The position numbers and the translations under genes are program-made. From Candidatus Nanopelagicales bacterium (lineage in GTDB: Bacteria; Actinomycetota; Actinomycetes; S36-B12): a stretch of 34,567 nt of DNA. Location of the stretch: contig SHUQ01000009.1 in the NCBI GenBank assembly GCA_009694585.1, forward strand, positions 1 to 34,567, given 5' to 3'. Shown piece after piece: positions 8,084 through 15,737 of this stretch. A model generated the notes under the pieces. It was not told the DNA's origin, made no database searches, and worked only from the letters and a program-made list of their open reading frames with translations. Each line of letters begins with the position of its first letter. Positions within the stretch are counted from its first letter, which is position 1.

Positions 8084-9922
8084 TTAGATAATTCGTATAA
8101 TTACTGAACTGCCCTTAGGGATCATGGTGCCGGACGGCGGGTCCTGCGAGTAAACACGGTTAAGTGGTGTTGCGGCTGCCTCGAGGACTTTAGGTTTCAG
8201 GCCCAGGCCCTGAAGTACGCTGATAGCTTTGTTCTTGGGCATATCGATGAGGCTTGGCACCTCTACCGGCGGCGGTCCTTTAGAGACAATTAGTTCAACC
8301 TCGGTGCCGGAGTCGACAACAGCACCTGCAGCCGGACGTAGGGCAATCACCATGCCTTCATTGACTTTTTCAGAGAACTTCTCCTTGGTGGTAACGGTGA
8401 GCCCAAGGGCAGTGAGGGTGCTCGTTGCCACTTGGGCTTTCTTGCCAACTAGGTCGGGGATGGGCACTGGCTTTGGTCCTTTGGACACTGAAATATCCAC
8501 GCTCGTGCCGGATTGTACTTCAGAGCCGATTTTCGGAGTGGTGCTCGACACTGCGTCCACTGGCACTTGGTCATCAAATACCTGGGTGGTTGAACCAATC
8601 GCCAGATTTGCATCCGTTATCGCGGCTGTAGCCTCGGCGACCGATAGCCCTTGAACATCAGGTATGAGGTAACGCTCAGGGCCTTTCGAAACTACGGCGC
8701 CAACGGCACTACCCTCGCGGACACCGCCACCGGGTTCCGGGTCGCTGCTGATGATCTGATCAGCGGGTACCGTTTCGCTGAATTGCTCTTCAGTAATGAC
8801 AAGGGTTAATCCAGATTCTGACAGGGTCTCGGTCGCCGCTGCGGTGGTTTGGCCGACGATATTTGGAGTTGGAACAGAATTGCCGGTGGCCAGTAGCCAA
8901 CCGCCGATGCCGGCTCCTATCACTACTAGCACGATGATGAGCGCTACCCAAGGGCCTTTGCGGCGTCTACCGCGTTCGGATCTTGCGGTTGCCGGCGGTG
9001 GCGCCGGTTGCCCGGCGGCGAGGCGGGCCGCGGCAGAGACGTCAACCACCAAGGTGTCATGTGATTCAACGAATGGCCTTGGTGGCGGCAGACTCGCTCT
9101 TACTCGTTTTTCATCAGCCAGGAAATCGGCAGCACGCTGGTATCGCAAATTCGCTTCTCGTCTGGTGGCACGCACGACAAGTGCATCTATTTCTGGGGGA
9201 AGATTTGAACGAATCATGGACGGCGCTGGAACGTCATTATTTACATGCGCATAGGCAACCGATAACGGGCTATCGCCTACATGCGGTACCTGACCGGTGA
9301 CCATTTCGAAAAGTAGAATTCCGGCGGCGTATAGATCTGAGCGTTCGTCGGCTTCACCACGTTCGACCTGCTCAGGTGAAAGGTAGGCAACCGTGCCCAT
9401 AATCAGCCCTTGGGTGGCGCTGGTATTGGAAGTCGACACGGCCCGCGCTAGGCCAAAGTCGGCGACTTTGACTCGACCATCGTCGGCAAGCAGCACATTT
9501 TCTGGCTTGATGTCTCGGTGCACAAATCCTGCCGCATGTGCCGCAGCAAGCCCTTCAAGTACGGGTTCGAGTATGACGAGGGCTTGTTCTGGGGTAAAGG
9601 GCCCGTAGTCGCGCATCACATCGCGCAGGGTGCGCCCTGGCACAATCTCCATTGCCAAATAGATGAGGCCGTCACTATGACCTTGGTCATAAACCGCAAC
9701 CACATGTGGGTGGGACAGCCGCGCCGCCGATTTCGCCTCGCGTTCAAAGCGGGCCACAAAATCGGGGTCTTCTGCGAGGTGGCGGTGCATTACTTTGAGT
9801 GCAATGACGCGATCAAGGCGGAGGTCAACGGCCTCATAAACGGTCGCCATGCCGCCGCGAGCAAGGCGCGCACGCACCAGGTAGCGTCCGTCAATTGTCT
9901 GCCCGACTAAGGGGTCCGGCAC
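8084..9922 (-). CDS. Membrane Ser/Thr protein kinase with four PASTA domains (PknL/PknB type)
   Basis: 612-aa sensor kinase. The cytoplasmic kinase domain (about 10-265) has the GxGG-like loop ARGGMATVY, Lys43 in ALKVMH, HRDIKPEN with Asp137, DFG at 155-157 and the P+1 segment YLSPEQ. A Pro/Arg-rich juxtamembrane linker follows. One transmembrane helix spans about 324-345, and four extracellular PASTA repeats follow, each ending in an SKGP-like or equivalent strand. PASTA domains bind muropeptides and link such kinases to cell-wall growth. The GTG at 9922 is preferred: GGAG lies 6 nt upstream, and the protein then opens with PDPLVGQTIDGRY. Proximity to class II DAHP synthase recalls mycobacterial pknL, which lacks PASTA repeats, so orthology is only suggested. 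Confidence 0.93.
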   Translation of the reverse strand: MPDPLVGQTIDGRYLVRARLARGGMATVYEAVDLRLDRVIALKVMHRHLAEDPDFVARFEREAKSAARLSHPHVVAVYDQGHSDGLIYLAMEIVPGRTLRDVMRDYGPFTPEQALVILEPVLEGLAAAHAAGFVHRDIKPENVLLADDGRVKVADFGLARAVSTSNTSATQGLIMGTVAYLSPEQVERGEADERSDLYAAGILLFEMVTGQVPHVGDSPLSVAYAHVNNDVPAPSMIRSNLPPEIDALVVRATRREANLRYQRAADFLADEKRVRASLPPPRPFVESHDTLVVDVSAAARLAAGQPAPPPATARSERGRRRKGPWVALIIVLVVIGAGIGGWLLATGNSVPTPNIVGQTTAAATETLSESGLTLVITEEQFSETVPADQIISSDPEPGGGVREGSAVGAVVSKGPERYLIPDVQGLSVAEATAAITDANLAIGSTTQVFDDQVPVDAVSSTTPKIGSEVQSGTSVDISVSKGPKPVPIPDLVGKKAQVATSTLTALGLTVTTKEKFSEKVNEGMVIALRPAAGAVVDSGTEVELIVSKGPPPVEVPSLIDMPKNKAISVLQGLGLKPKVLEAAATPLNRVYSQDPPSGTMIPKGSSVIIRII

Positions 9923-9944
9923 AGACTTCTCCACACTTGCGATT

Positions 9945-10550
9945 CTAGGTACCCCCGGCACCTCGTTGCTGTTGCCACGCTTGCTTCGGCTGACCTACTG
10001 CCACTTCATGATCTAGTAACCGCAAGACGGACTGAAGGCGCTGAGCGATGGTACCGTCAATTCGATGAACTTCGATGCCGGCGGGTTCTAGGGTATTGCG
10101 CACCACCTCGGCTATCAAAGCATCAACTTGGGCTCGATATGCAGGGCCATCGCGCTGGTCACCATCAGGCTCCCATGGGATGTCGGTACCACACCAAATT
10201 AAAGTTCTGTAAGTTTGGGCGTGCTGTACCGCTGATTCAAGTAAGGAACTGTCACCGAAATAGGCGATGCTGTATATCGCGGTCATCAAGGCGGCCGGGT
10301 CGCAAACGATCAGTGTTTGTTCCCCGGTAACCGCCAGCGCGTTGCCTTCGGCGGCGATTTGAGTTTGCATGATTCCCGCTTGCTCTAATTCGGTAGGCGT
10401 TCGTCCCATGGTGATGACGTACTCACGTAAGTACTCTGGCACCACCAGGGCATCAAGGTGGTCGCGGAGCGCGTGGGCGAGGGTGGTTTTGCCAGTGCAT
10501 TCGCCGCCGAGTAGCCCAATTTTTCGCAGCAAGCTGATTGTTAGTTTCAT
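9945..10550 (-). CDS. NadR-like P-loop kinase, candidate thiamine kinase
   Basis: 201-aa nucleotide-binding protein resembling the C-terminal ribosylnicotinamide-kinase domain of NadR. The Walker A motif GGECTGKT is at 15-22 with Lys21. VVPEYLREYV corresponds to the NadR segment with the conserved Glu and Arg, and TLIVCDPAALMTA to its Walker B-like strand. The nicotinamide-mononucleotide adenylyltransferase domain of full NadR is absent. Its ATG overlaps the stop of the upstream transporter (ATGA), so the two are translated together, and both lie downstream of a TPP riboswitch. By family it would phosphorylate a ribosylated vitamin. By regulation the substrate is more likely thiamine, trapping it after import. 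Nicotinamide riboside remains the alternative. Confidence 0.82.
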   Translation of the reverse strand: MKLTISLLRKIGLLGGECTGKTTLAHALRDHLDALVVPEYLREYVITMGRTPTELEQAGIMQTQIAAEGNALAVTGEQTLIVCDPAALMTAIYSIAYFGDSSLLESAVQHAQTYRTLIWCGTDIPWEPDGDQRDGPAYRAQVDALIAEVVRNTLEPAGIEVHRIDGTIAQRLQSVLRLLDHEVAVGQPKQAWQQQRGAGGT

Positions 10551-11152
10551 TCTCGGACTGACTCAGGCCGTGGCGCGCGCTTGGCGAGCCAACTGCGCAG
10601 CCCAATAATTGCCATGGCAATTAAGACCGCGTAGAACAACGAGGTGAACCACAGATTCTGGGTGGCATAAAGCACCGCGCCGACGATATTGACGATAATC
10701 CAAAGTACCCATGACTCTGCGTATTCCCGGACCATCAGCACCTGTGCCACGACACTTCCGACGAAAACAAAAGTATCGGGCCACGGAGCCGGATCACCAA
10801 TAGCGGCGAGTACCGGGACCAAAGCCAGCCACGCCACCAAGCTCCCCACTAAGAGGATCACGCGGGTGCGGTTACTTACGGTGGTTGGAGTGATGGATTT
10901 TGGCCCCCAGCCGAACCACCCCCAGATTGCGGCGGCAATAAAGACCAATTGCAGCGCTGCGGTGCCATAGAGCGAGTACTCCCACAGCAACCAGCCGTAA
11001 AGGGCACTTGACACAAAGTAGAAGGGCCAAGCCCATCTGGTACCGCGGATTGCGAGGCCGATTCCGATAAATGCGGTAATGACCGCAAGTAATTCGAGCA
11101 CGGTTACCTCGTAGTTCCAGGCACTGAAAGCTACATTCATGAACATCGACAT
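10547..11152 (-). CDS. pnuT: PnuC-family vitamin transporter, thiamine-type (PnuT) by riboswitch context
   Basis: 201-aa integral membrane protein with about seven hydrophobic segments. It carries PnuC-family features: the first helices ELLAVITAFIGIGLAIRG and WAWPFYFVSSALYGWLLWEY, then LYGTAALQLVFIAAAIWGWFGW, and later WVLWIIVNIVGAVLYATQ. PnuC proteins are facilitators that depend on a downstream kinase to trap the vitamin, which fits the overlapping NadR-like gene. The TPP riboswitch directly upstream argues for thiamine (PnuT) rather than nicotinamide riboside. The ATG at 11152 has AGGGAGG six nucleotides upstream (11165-11159), inside the 3' end of the aptamer. Further ATGs at 11146 and 11140 are less well placed. 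Confidence 0.88.
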   Translation of the reverse strand: MSMFMNVAFSAWNYEVTVLELLAVITAFIGIGLAIRGTRWAWPFYFVSSALYGWLLWEYSLYGTAALQLVFIAAAIWGWFGWGPKSITPTTVSNRTRVILLVGSLVAWLALVPVLAAIGDPAPWPDTFVFVGSVVAQVLMVREYAESWVLWIIVNIVGAVLYATQNLWFTSLFYAVLIAMAIIGLRSWLAKRAPRPESVRE

Positions 11153-11159
11153 CGGAGTC

Positions 11160-11250
11160 CTCCCTACGCCGGAATTACCCGGACAGGTTCGAGCGGTCGG
11201 CGACGCCGTGCTGTCGCCCTCTCAGCTCCACTAGGCAGGAGCTCCCGTGC
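11160..11250 (-). promoter_or_regulatory. TPP (thiamine pyrophosphate) riboswitch, THI element
   Basis: Read on the minus strand, the aptamer core is clear. CGGGAGC opens it near 11247, CTGAGAGGG follows around 11225-11215, then a variable stem GGCGAC..GTCGCC. The highly conserved 3' half runs GAACCTGTCCGGGTAA, then TTCCGGCGTAGGGA, ending at 11161. These are the thi-box landmarks (CUGAGA, ACCUGAUCCGGGUAAUGCCGGCGUAGGGA with one T for A and one T for G). The final GTAGGGA merges with the ribosome-binding site AGGGAGG of the transporter. Ligand-bound folding would therefore hide the site, giving translational repression by TPP. No terminator hairpin with a T-run is visible between the aptamer and the start codon. 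Confidence 0.93.
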
Positions 11251-11270
11251 ATGTTGAGTTGTGTTAGGAG

Positions 11271-11300
11271 AGTATATGACAGTGCCGACGAATTTGTCAT
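11271..11300 (-). promoter_or_regulatory. Candidate promoter for the TPP-regulated pnuT operon, overlapping the crtYc start
   Basis: On the minus strand ATGACA (11300-11295) and TATACT (11276-11271) are separated by 18 bp, each 5/6 to the sigma-70-type consensus. Transcription would begin near 11264, about 14 nt before the aptamer. The -10 hexamer covers the A of the crtYc start codon on the other strand, so the two divergent genes share this DNA. Confidence 0.5.
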
Positions 11301-11623
11301 ATGTGTCGATTCTGGTTTTCGTATTGGCCGGCAGTGCCTGGCTTGAGTTATCTTGCCGAACCCGGGTATTCGCTCGAGCGAAACGACTTGTTCTCAGCAT
11401 GGTGCCTGCGGTTGTTATTTTCTTCGCTTGGGATGCTTACGCGATTGCTAACGGGCACTGGTGGTTTGATACCGGTCGCATACTCGGGTGGTATCTGCCA
11501 GGTGCGGTCCCGGTAGACGAGGTGTTGTTCTTCATTATTATTCCAATCGCCGCAATTTTGACTTTGGAGGCGGTGCGATCGGTAAAAGGTTGGGCGGTTG
11601 GCGATGAGGATGGTCCATCGTGA
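11276..11623 (+). CDS. crtYc: Lycopene cyclase subunit CrtYc
   Basis: 115-aa membrane protein of the heterodimeric lycopene cyclase family. Three hydrophobic helices are visible. The family signature spans WDAYAIANGHWWF, the ILGWYLPGAVP segment and DEVLFFIIIP, with the acidic pair at PVDE in place of the more usual PxEE. It acts in the membrane together with CrtYd to close an ionone ring on lycopene. The ATG at 11276 follows TAGGAGAG at about 5 nt. The next gene starts inside its stop codon (GTGA overlap), so the subunits should be made in equal amounts. No ring-specificity residue can be read with certainty; CrtYc/CrtYd pairs include both beta- and epsilon-forming enzymes. Confidence 0.9.
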   Translation: MTVPTNLSYVSILVFVLAGSAWLELSCRTRVFARAKRLVLSMVPAVVIFFAWDAYAIANGHWWFDTGRILGWYLPGAVPVDEVLFFIIIPIAAILTLEAVRSVKGWAVGDEDGPS

Positions 11624-11997
11624 CCTATACGCAACTTGGTGTACTGGCGGTCATCGTCGCCATCGGCCTCGACTTATTTTTACTGCGCACCAAGTTGGTT
11701 GCGCGTAAGGTTTTTTGGGTTTCGTACGCAATCATTGTTTGCTTTCAGCTGATCACCAACGGTATGTTCACCGGGTTTGGGATTGTGCGCTATGACGGTG
11801 CTGCCATCATCGGTGGTAGTTCACCTGAAAATGGGACACCAACATTCATCGGTGATGGCCGGCTGGTTTTTGCCCCGATCGAAGATTTGCTATTTGGGTT
11901 TGCGCTCGTGCTGCTCTCCCTGGGTTGTTGGGTATGGCTTGGGCGCCGCGGCCTGCAACGCACACCGAAGTCCGGTCCACCAATTTGGCGTCGCTAG
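11620..11997 (+). CDS. crtYd: Lycopene cyclase subunit CrtYd
   Basis: 125-aa second half of the split cyclase. It has three hydrophobic segments. The motif FGFALVLLSLGCWVWLG is preceded by FAPIEDLLFG, the typical P-x-E-D-x-x-F block of the lycopene cyclase domain. The start is GTG at 11620, overlapping the crtYc stop by 4 nt. The 3' end overlaps the convergent crtB gene by 4 bp. Linked CrtYc and CrtYd genes of about 100-125 residues each are a known actinobacterial arrangement. Confidence 0.88.
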   Translation: MTYTQLGVLAVIVAIGLDLFLLRTKLVARKVFWVSYAIIVCFQLITNGMFTGFGIVRYDGAAIIGGSSPENGTPTFIGDGRLVFAPIEDLLFGFALVLLSLGCWVWLGRRGLQRTPKSGPPIWRR

Positions 11998-12947
11998 CCT
12001 GAATTTTGGTGTAAACCCCGAACCCGGCCTGGCCCGTACCTGCTTCGTGCCCGTCGAGCTCGCACCCAAGCTGGTCCGGCTACCCTGAGCCTGCGCGTTA
12101 TCGGCACTGATGCGCGCTTGGTGAAAACTTCGTAGTCAATCTTTTCGACCTCATCGACAATCCCACAATAAAGAACGCGCGCGGCTTCAATACAGTCCTG
12201 TGACGAGGGGTGGAGCATTTCGATACCTAGGCGTGAGCGTTCTTCTAAATCCTTCACGCGCGAGATTTGATAGCGCAGGGCATTCTTTATTTCTGGGGTG
12301 GCGACCCGCGCCTGCAGATCAGCGCGGGTAACTCCGAACTTCGCAAGTTCATCAAGTGGTAAGTAAACGCGACCTCGATCAAGATCCTCTCGGACATCGC
12401 GGACGAAATTGGCGAGTTGGAATGCGACCCCGAGATCCTTGGCTTTTTCGGCGGCCTCCGGCGATGTCGGTTCGAGAATCGGCACCATTTGCAGGCCGAT
12501 CACGGCTGCGGAACCGTAAACATATTCATAAAGATCGTCAAATGTTTGATAGTGCGTGACGGTCAAATCCATTTGCATCGAATGCAAGAATGCCTCGAAG
12601 TGGCTTTTCGGGATTTCCCAACGTTGCACGGTATCGATTACCGCGCGGCACACCGCGTCTGTTGACTGGCCTTTGTCTAGGTCGTCGAGGAAGGTCTGCC
12701 CCCAGGTCATCAGCCAGTCGGCTTTTTGCTGTTCGGTCAGTGTCGAAGCTAGGTCATCAACAATCTCATCGGCATATCTGGCAAATCCGTACAGGGCGTG
12801 GACATAAGGACGTTTGCCCTGAGGTAGCAATAAGGTCGCTAGGTAATACGTCTTGCCGTGAGCGGCATTTAATTGTCGGCAAAGTTCATAGGAGGAGCGT
12901 AACTCTGGGTCGGTTATGCCTGCCGCATCTAGATCCCTTGAACTCAC
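11994..12947 (-). CDS. crtB: Phytoene synthase
   Basis: 317-aa squalene/phytoene synthase that joins two geranylgeranyl diphosphates head-to-head. The first aspartate-rich motif is DEIVDD at 60-65, within ALYGFARYADEIVDD. The second is DVREDLDRGRVYLP. The early Y-L-A-T-L-L-L-P segment is also typical. I chose the GTG at 12947 because AGGAG lies exactly 6 nt upstream. The in-frame TTG at 12953, which would overlap the crtI stop, abuts that same AGGAG with no spacing. It is the last gene of crtE-crtI-crtB. The C-terminal tail is rich in Arg, Ala and Gly and looks unstructured. Confidence 0.95.
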   Translation of the reverse strand: MSSRDLDAAGITDPELRSSYELCRQLNAAHGKTYYLATLLLPQGKRPYVHALYGFARYADEIVDDLASTLTEQQKADWLMTWGQTFLDDLDKGQSTDAVCRAVIDTVQRWEIPKSHFEAFLHSMQMDLTVTHYQTFDDLYEYVYGSAAVIGLQMVPILEPTSPEAAEKAKDLGVAFQLANFVRDVREDLDRGRVYLPLDELAKFGVTRADLQARVATPEIKNALRYQISRVKDLEERSRLGIEMLHPSSQDCIEAARVLYCGIVDEVEKIDYEVFTKRASVPITRRLRVAGPAWVRARRARSRYGPGRVRGLHQNSG

Positions 12948-12949
12948 TT

Positions 12950-14515
12950 TCAACTCCTGCGCGCGCGCGAGTGATAGTTCGGGTCCTTGCCGACAATACG
13001 CTCAGCCGCAAGCCGTCCTGAAACCAGCACCATTGGCACACCAACACCTGGCTGGGTACCCGACCCGGTGAAAACTACATTCTTCCCCCACAAGTTTCCT
13101 GGCCGAAATGGGCCGGTTTGCGCAAACGAGTGAGCGGCCGCAAATGGTGCACCGCGTTCCATACCGCGATCTTGCCAATCCAAGGGAGTGGTGATGTCCT
13201 CAACTTCAATAGCGTCACCAAATCCTACGTATCCGCGTTCCTCGAGAACGCGAACCACCTCATCGCGATACCGCGGGCCAGTAGTGCGCCAATCAATGTC
13301 TGCATCAAGATTCGGAGTTGGGAAGAGTACGTAATAAATCTGCTTTCCGTCCGGTGCGAGGCTTGGATCAGAGCGGGAGGGGTTGGTAACAAGAACACTT
13401 GGGTCGCTCATTAGTTGTTTTTTGTCGATTAGCTCATCGAATACTCCGCGCCAGGATCGGCCAAAGTGAATATTGTGATGAGCGATCTTGCTGTAGTTCG
13501 CCGAGGATCCGGCTAGCATCAAAAAGCACGAAGGGGAGTAGTTAAGCCGGCGGACCGACCAAGGGGTCTTGCCCAGCAGATCTCGGTATGCCACCGGTAG
13601 ATCGGGATTCAAGACGACCACATCGGCTCCGATACGTTCACCGGTTGCTGTTACGACCGCAGTTGCCAGATCACCCTTGGTCTCTACCGAAGTGACGGTG
13701 GTTCCGTATTGAATTGACACACCATGTTTTTCGGCCGCAGCCGCCATCGCGACTGGAAGTGCATGCATGCCGCCCTTCGGGAAGAACACCCCCGCTATCG
13801 AATCCATGTAGGCGATCACCGCATAGATAGCCAGGGCGTCGTAGGGGGAAAGGCCGGCATACATTGCTTGGAAGGAGTAGATGCGTTCGGTGCGGGGATC
13901 TTTCAGGTATTCACGTACCTTAGGTGCAAGTTTGCGAAACCCGCCAATAGCCACGAGTTTGGCTAGGTCTGGCGTGACCAAATCGAATGGGCTATCAATA
14001 TTGCGGTCAATGAAATCCTTCATCTCGTATTTGTAAAGCTTCGAGACAAAGTCAACATATTTCAAATACCCGGCGGCCTCGTCAGCGCCAATGACCTCAG
14101 TTATCTCCTGAGCCATTTGCGATACGTCGGCGTGCACATTGAGAATCGACCCATCGGGGTAGAAGGCACGGTAGAGCGGCGCAACTGGCTCAAGTTCCAG
14201 CCAATCTTGCATGTCCTCGCCAAGTGCGTCGAAACAGTCGGCGATCAAATCTGGCATGGTCAGGACACTTGGACCGGTATCAAATTTATAGGTGCCGTCC
14301 GCAGTTTTGATATCAATGCGCCCGGCACGACCGCCGGGCACTAGTTCGCGTTCCAATACGGTGACTTTGCGACCTGTCCCGGCAAGGCGCATAGCGGCGG
14401 AGAGGCCGGCGAGCCCGGCGCCCACAATGACGACGTGATCGGTTGGCCCGGTGACCGTGCGTGGGCTAGTGCGCGGTAGCCATCTTGTAAGTGATCTATT
14501 CATTGAAAGGTTCAT
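12950..14515 (-). CDS. crtI: Phytoene desaturase (CrtI)
   Basis: 521-aa FAD-dependent desaturase that turns phytoene into lycopene. The dinucleotide-binding fold begins at VVIVGAGLAGLSAAMRLA near residue 28, and VLERELVPGGRAG follows. FDTGPSVLTMPDL is the substrate-side motif of bacterial CrtI. The C-terminal FAD contact is TGSGTQPGVGVPMVLVSGR. The first 25 or so residues are Arg/Thr-rich and not conserved. Neither ATG (14515 or 14503) has a strong ribosome-binding site, so the start is uncertain. It lies 26 bp after crtE, and crtB follows within 2 nt. Confidence 0.94.
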   Translation of the reverse strand: MNLSMNRSLTRWLPRTSPRTVTGPTDHVVIVGAGLAGLSAAMRLAGTGRKVTVLERELVPGGRAGRIDIKTADGTYKFDTGPSVLTMPDLIADCFDALGEDMQDWLELEPVAPLYRAFYPDGSILNVHADVSQMAQEITEVIGADEAAGYLKYVDFVSKLYKYEMKDFIDRNIDSPFDLVTPDLAKLVAIGGFRKLAPKVREYLKDPRTERIYSFQAMYAGLSPYDALAIYAVIAYMDSIAGVFFPKGGMHALPVAMAAAAEKHGVSIQYGTTVTSVETKGDLATAVVTATGERIGADVVVLNPDLPVAYRDLLGKTPWSVRRLNYSPSCFLMLAGSSANYSKIAHHNIHFGRSWRGVFDELIDKKQLMSDPSVLVTNPSRSDPSLAPDGKQIYYVLFPTPNLDADIDWRTTGPRYRDEVVRVLEERGYVGFGDAIEVEDITTPLDWQDRGMERGAPFAAAHSFAQTGPFRPGNLWGKNVVFTGSGTQPGVGVPMVLVSGRLAAERIVGKDPNYHSRARRS

Positions 14516-14541
14516 TTAATAAGTCTTTGCATGAAAATCAA

Positions 14542-15651
14542 TCAAACCGATCTCTTGGTTGCGGCATGGGCGAGGTCGGTCAAGATTCTTCTGGCCTCGG
14601 GGTTGACTACGTCCGTTTGCATCGCATCTAGGGAAGTTTCGAGCAGGCTGTCGATGAGATTCTCGGCGTGTTCCCGGGCGCCAGTTTCGGCGATAATTTC
14701 GCGGAGTGCTCCGACGCCGGCTAGATCAAGTCCCGGATCACCAAGGTGGGTTCTGATCGCTGACATCTGAGTACTCGAAGCTCGCTCCGAAGCAATTGCG
14801 ATTAGCACCGTGCGCTTGCCTTCGCGAAGGTCATCGCCTGCGGGTTTACCGGTTTCCTTCGGGTCTCCGAATACTCCTAGTACATCGTCACGCAGTTGAA
14901 AGGCTTCGCCAAGTGGTAGGCCGAATGCGGTGTAGGTCGCAAAAATCTCGGGGGAGGCACCAGCAAGTGCGGCACCCAGATGCAGCGGTTTCTCGATGGT
15001 GTACTTCGCCGACTTGTAACGAACCACCCGCAGGGCCCGCTCGATTGATCCACCGCCGCGGGCTTGCTCTAAGAGATCAAGGTATTGGCCGGCCATTAGC
15101 TCAGTTCGCATCTCGTCGTAGACGGGTTTGGCTTGGTTGAGTGCTGCATCGGGCATCCCACTCGTGAGTAGTACTTGATCAGACCAAGATAGGCACATAT
15201 CGCCAAGTAATATCGCGGCCCCGATTCCAAAGTGTTCGGGTGAGCCCATCCAAGAATGATTCCGGTGCAGATTCGCAAATCGCCGATGGGCGGCTGGTTG
15301 ACCTCGGCGGGTGTCTGATCCGTCCATGACGTCATCGTGGATAAGAGCGCATGCCTGCAAGAACTCAAGTGCCGCCGCCGCTCGCATTGCCGGCCCATCA
15401 ATTTCGGCGGGTGGCCGAGCACCGGCTAGTGCACCGCGCCAGCCCCAGTAGCAAAATGCTGGTCTAAGTCTTTTGCCACCGGCCAGTAAGGCGGTAAGCG
15501 CTTCAACCAGTGGCAAGAGGTCATCATCAATAGCGGTTAGTCGTGACGACTCCTGTGCCAGCACCTGGTCGATGGCCTTCTGAACGCGGTCGCGCAAATC
15601 AGCCGCGTCAAACGGAGAAAGCTCGTTGGTTGTTGCGGACTCCGCAGGCAC
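14542..15651 (-). CDS. crtE: Geranylgeranyl diphosphate synthase (trans polyprenyl synthase)
   Basis: 369-aa prenyltransferase. GGKRLRP binds isopentenyl diphosphate. The first aspartate-rich motif is in ALIHDDVMDGSDTRRG and the second in QLRDDVLGVFGD, which is followed by the KETGKPAGDDLREGKRT lid. The usual product is the C20 diphosphate; position alone does not exclude a longer chain. The start is taken as GTG at 15651, with a weak ribosome-binding site. It is divergent from metF over 86 bp, the same pairing as idsA2 and the metF-like gene in mycobacteria as I recall it. This synthase may therefore be the ancestral resident to which crtI and crtB were joined. Confidence 0.92.
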   Translation of the reverse strand: MPAESATTNELSPFDAADLRDRVQKAIDQVLAQESSRLTAIDDDLLPLVEALTALLAGGKRLRPAFCYWGWRGALAGARPPAEIDGPAMRAAAALEFLQACALIHDDVMDGSDTRRGQPAAHRRFANLHRNHSWMGSPEHFGIGAAILLGDMCLSWSDQVLLTSGMPDAALNQAKPVYDEMRTELMAGQYLDLLEQARGGGSIERALRVVRYKSAKYTIEKPLHLGAALAGASPEIFATYTAFGLPLGEAFQLRDDVLGVFGDPKETGKPAGDDLREGKRTVLIAIASERASSTQMSAIRTHLGDPGLDLAGVGALREIIAETGAREHAENLIDSLLETSLDAMQTDVVNPEARRILTDLAHAATKRSV

Positions 15652-15737
15652 GCTGCGAGTCTAGAGGCTTACCGAGAATTTGGCTGACCGGTCGGTTGCG
15701 GAAATAGGCACGGGGTGCACTGGGCTAAGGTTTGGCT

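Noticed and set aside
11164-11400. 78-aa minus-strand open frame
   Set aside because: It lies almost wholly over the TPP aptamer, the predicted promoter and the antisense of crtYc, and resembles no protein.
15652-15737. Possible promoters in the crtE-metF divergent gap
   Set aside because: The best hexamer pairs match the consensus at four or fewer positions on each side, too weak to annotate.
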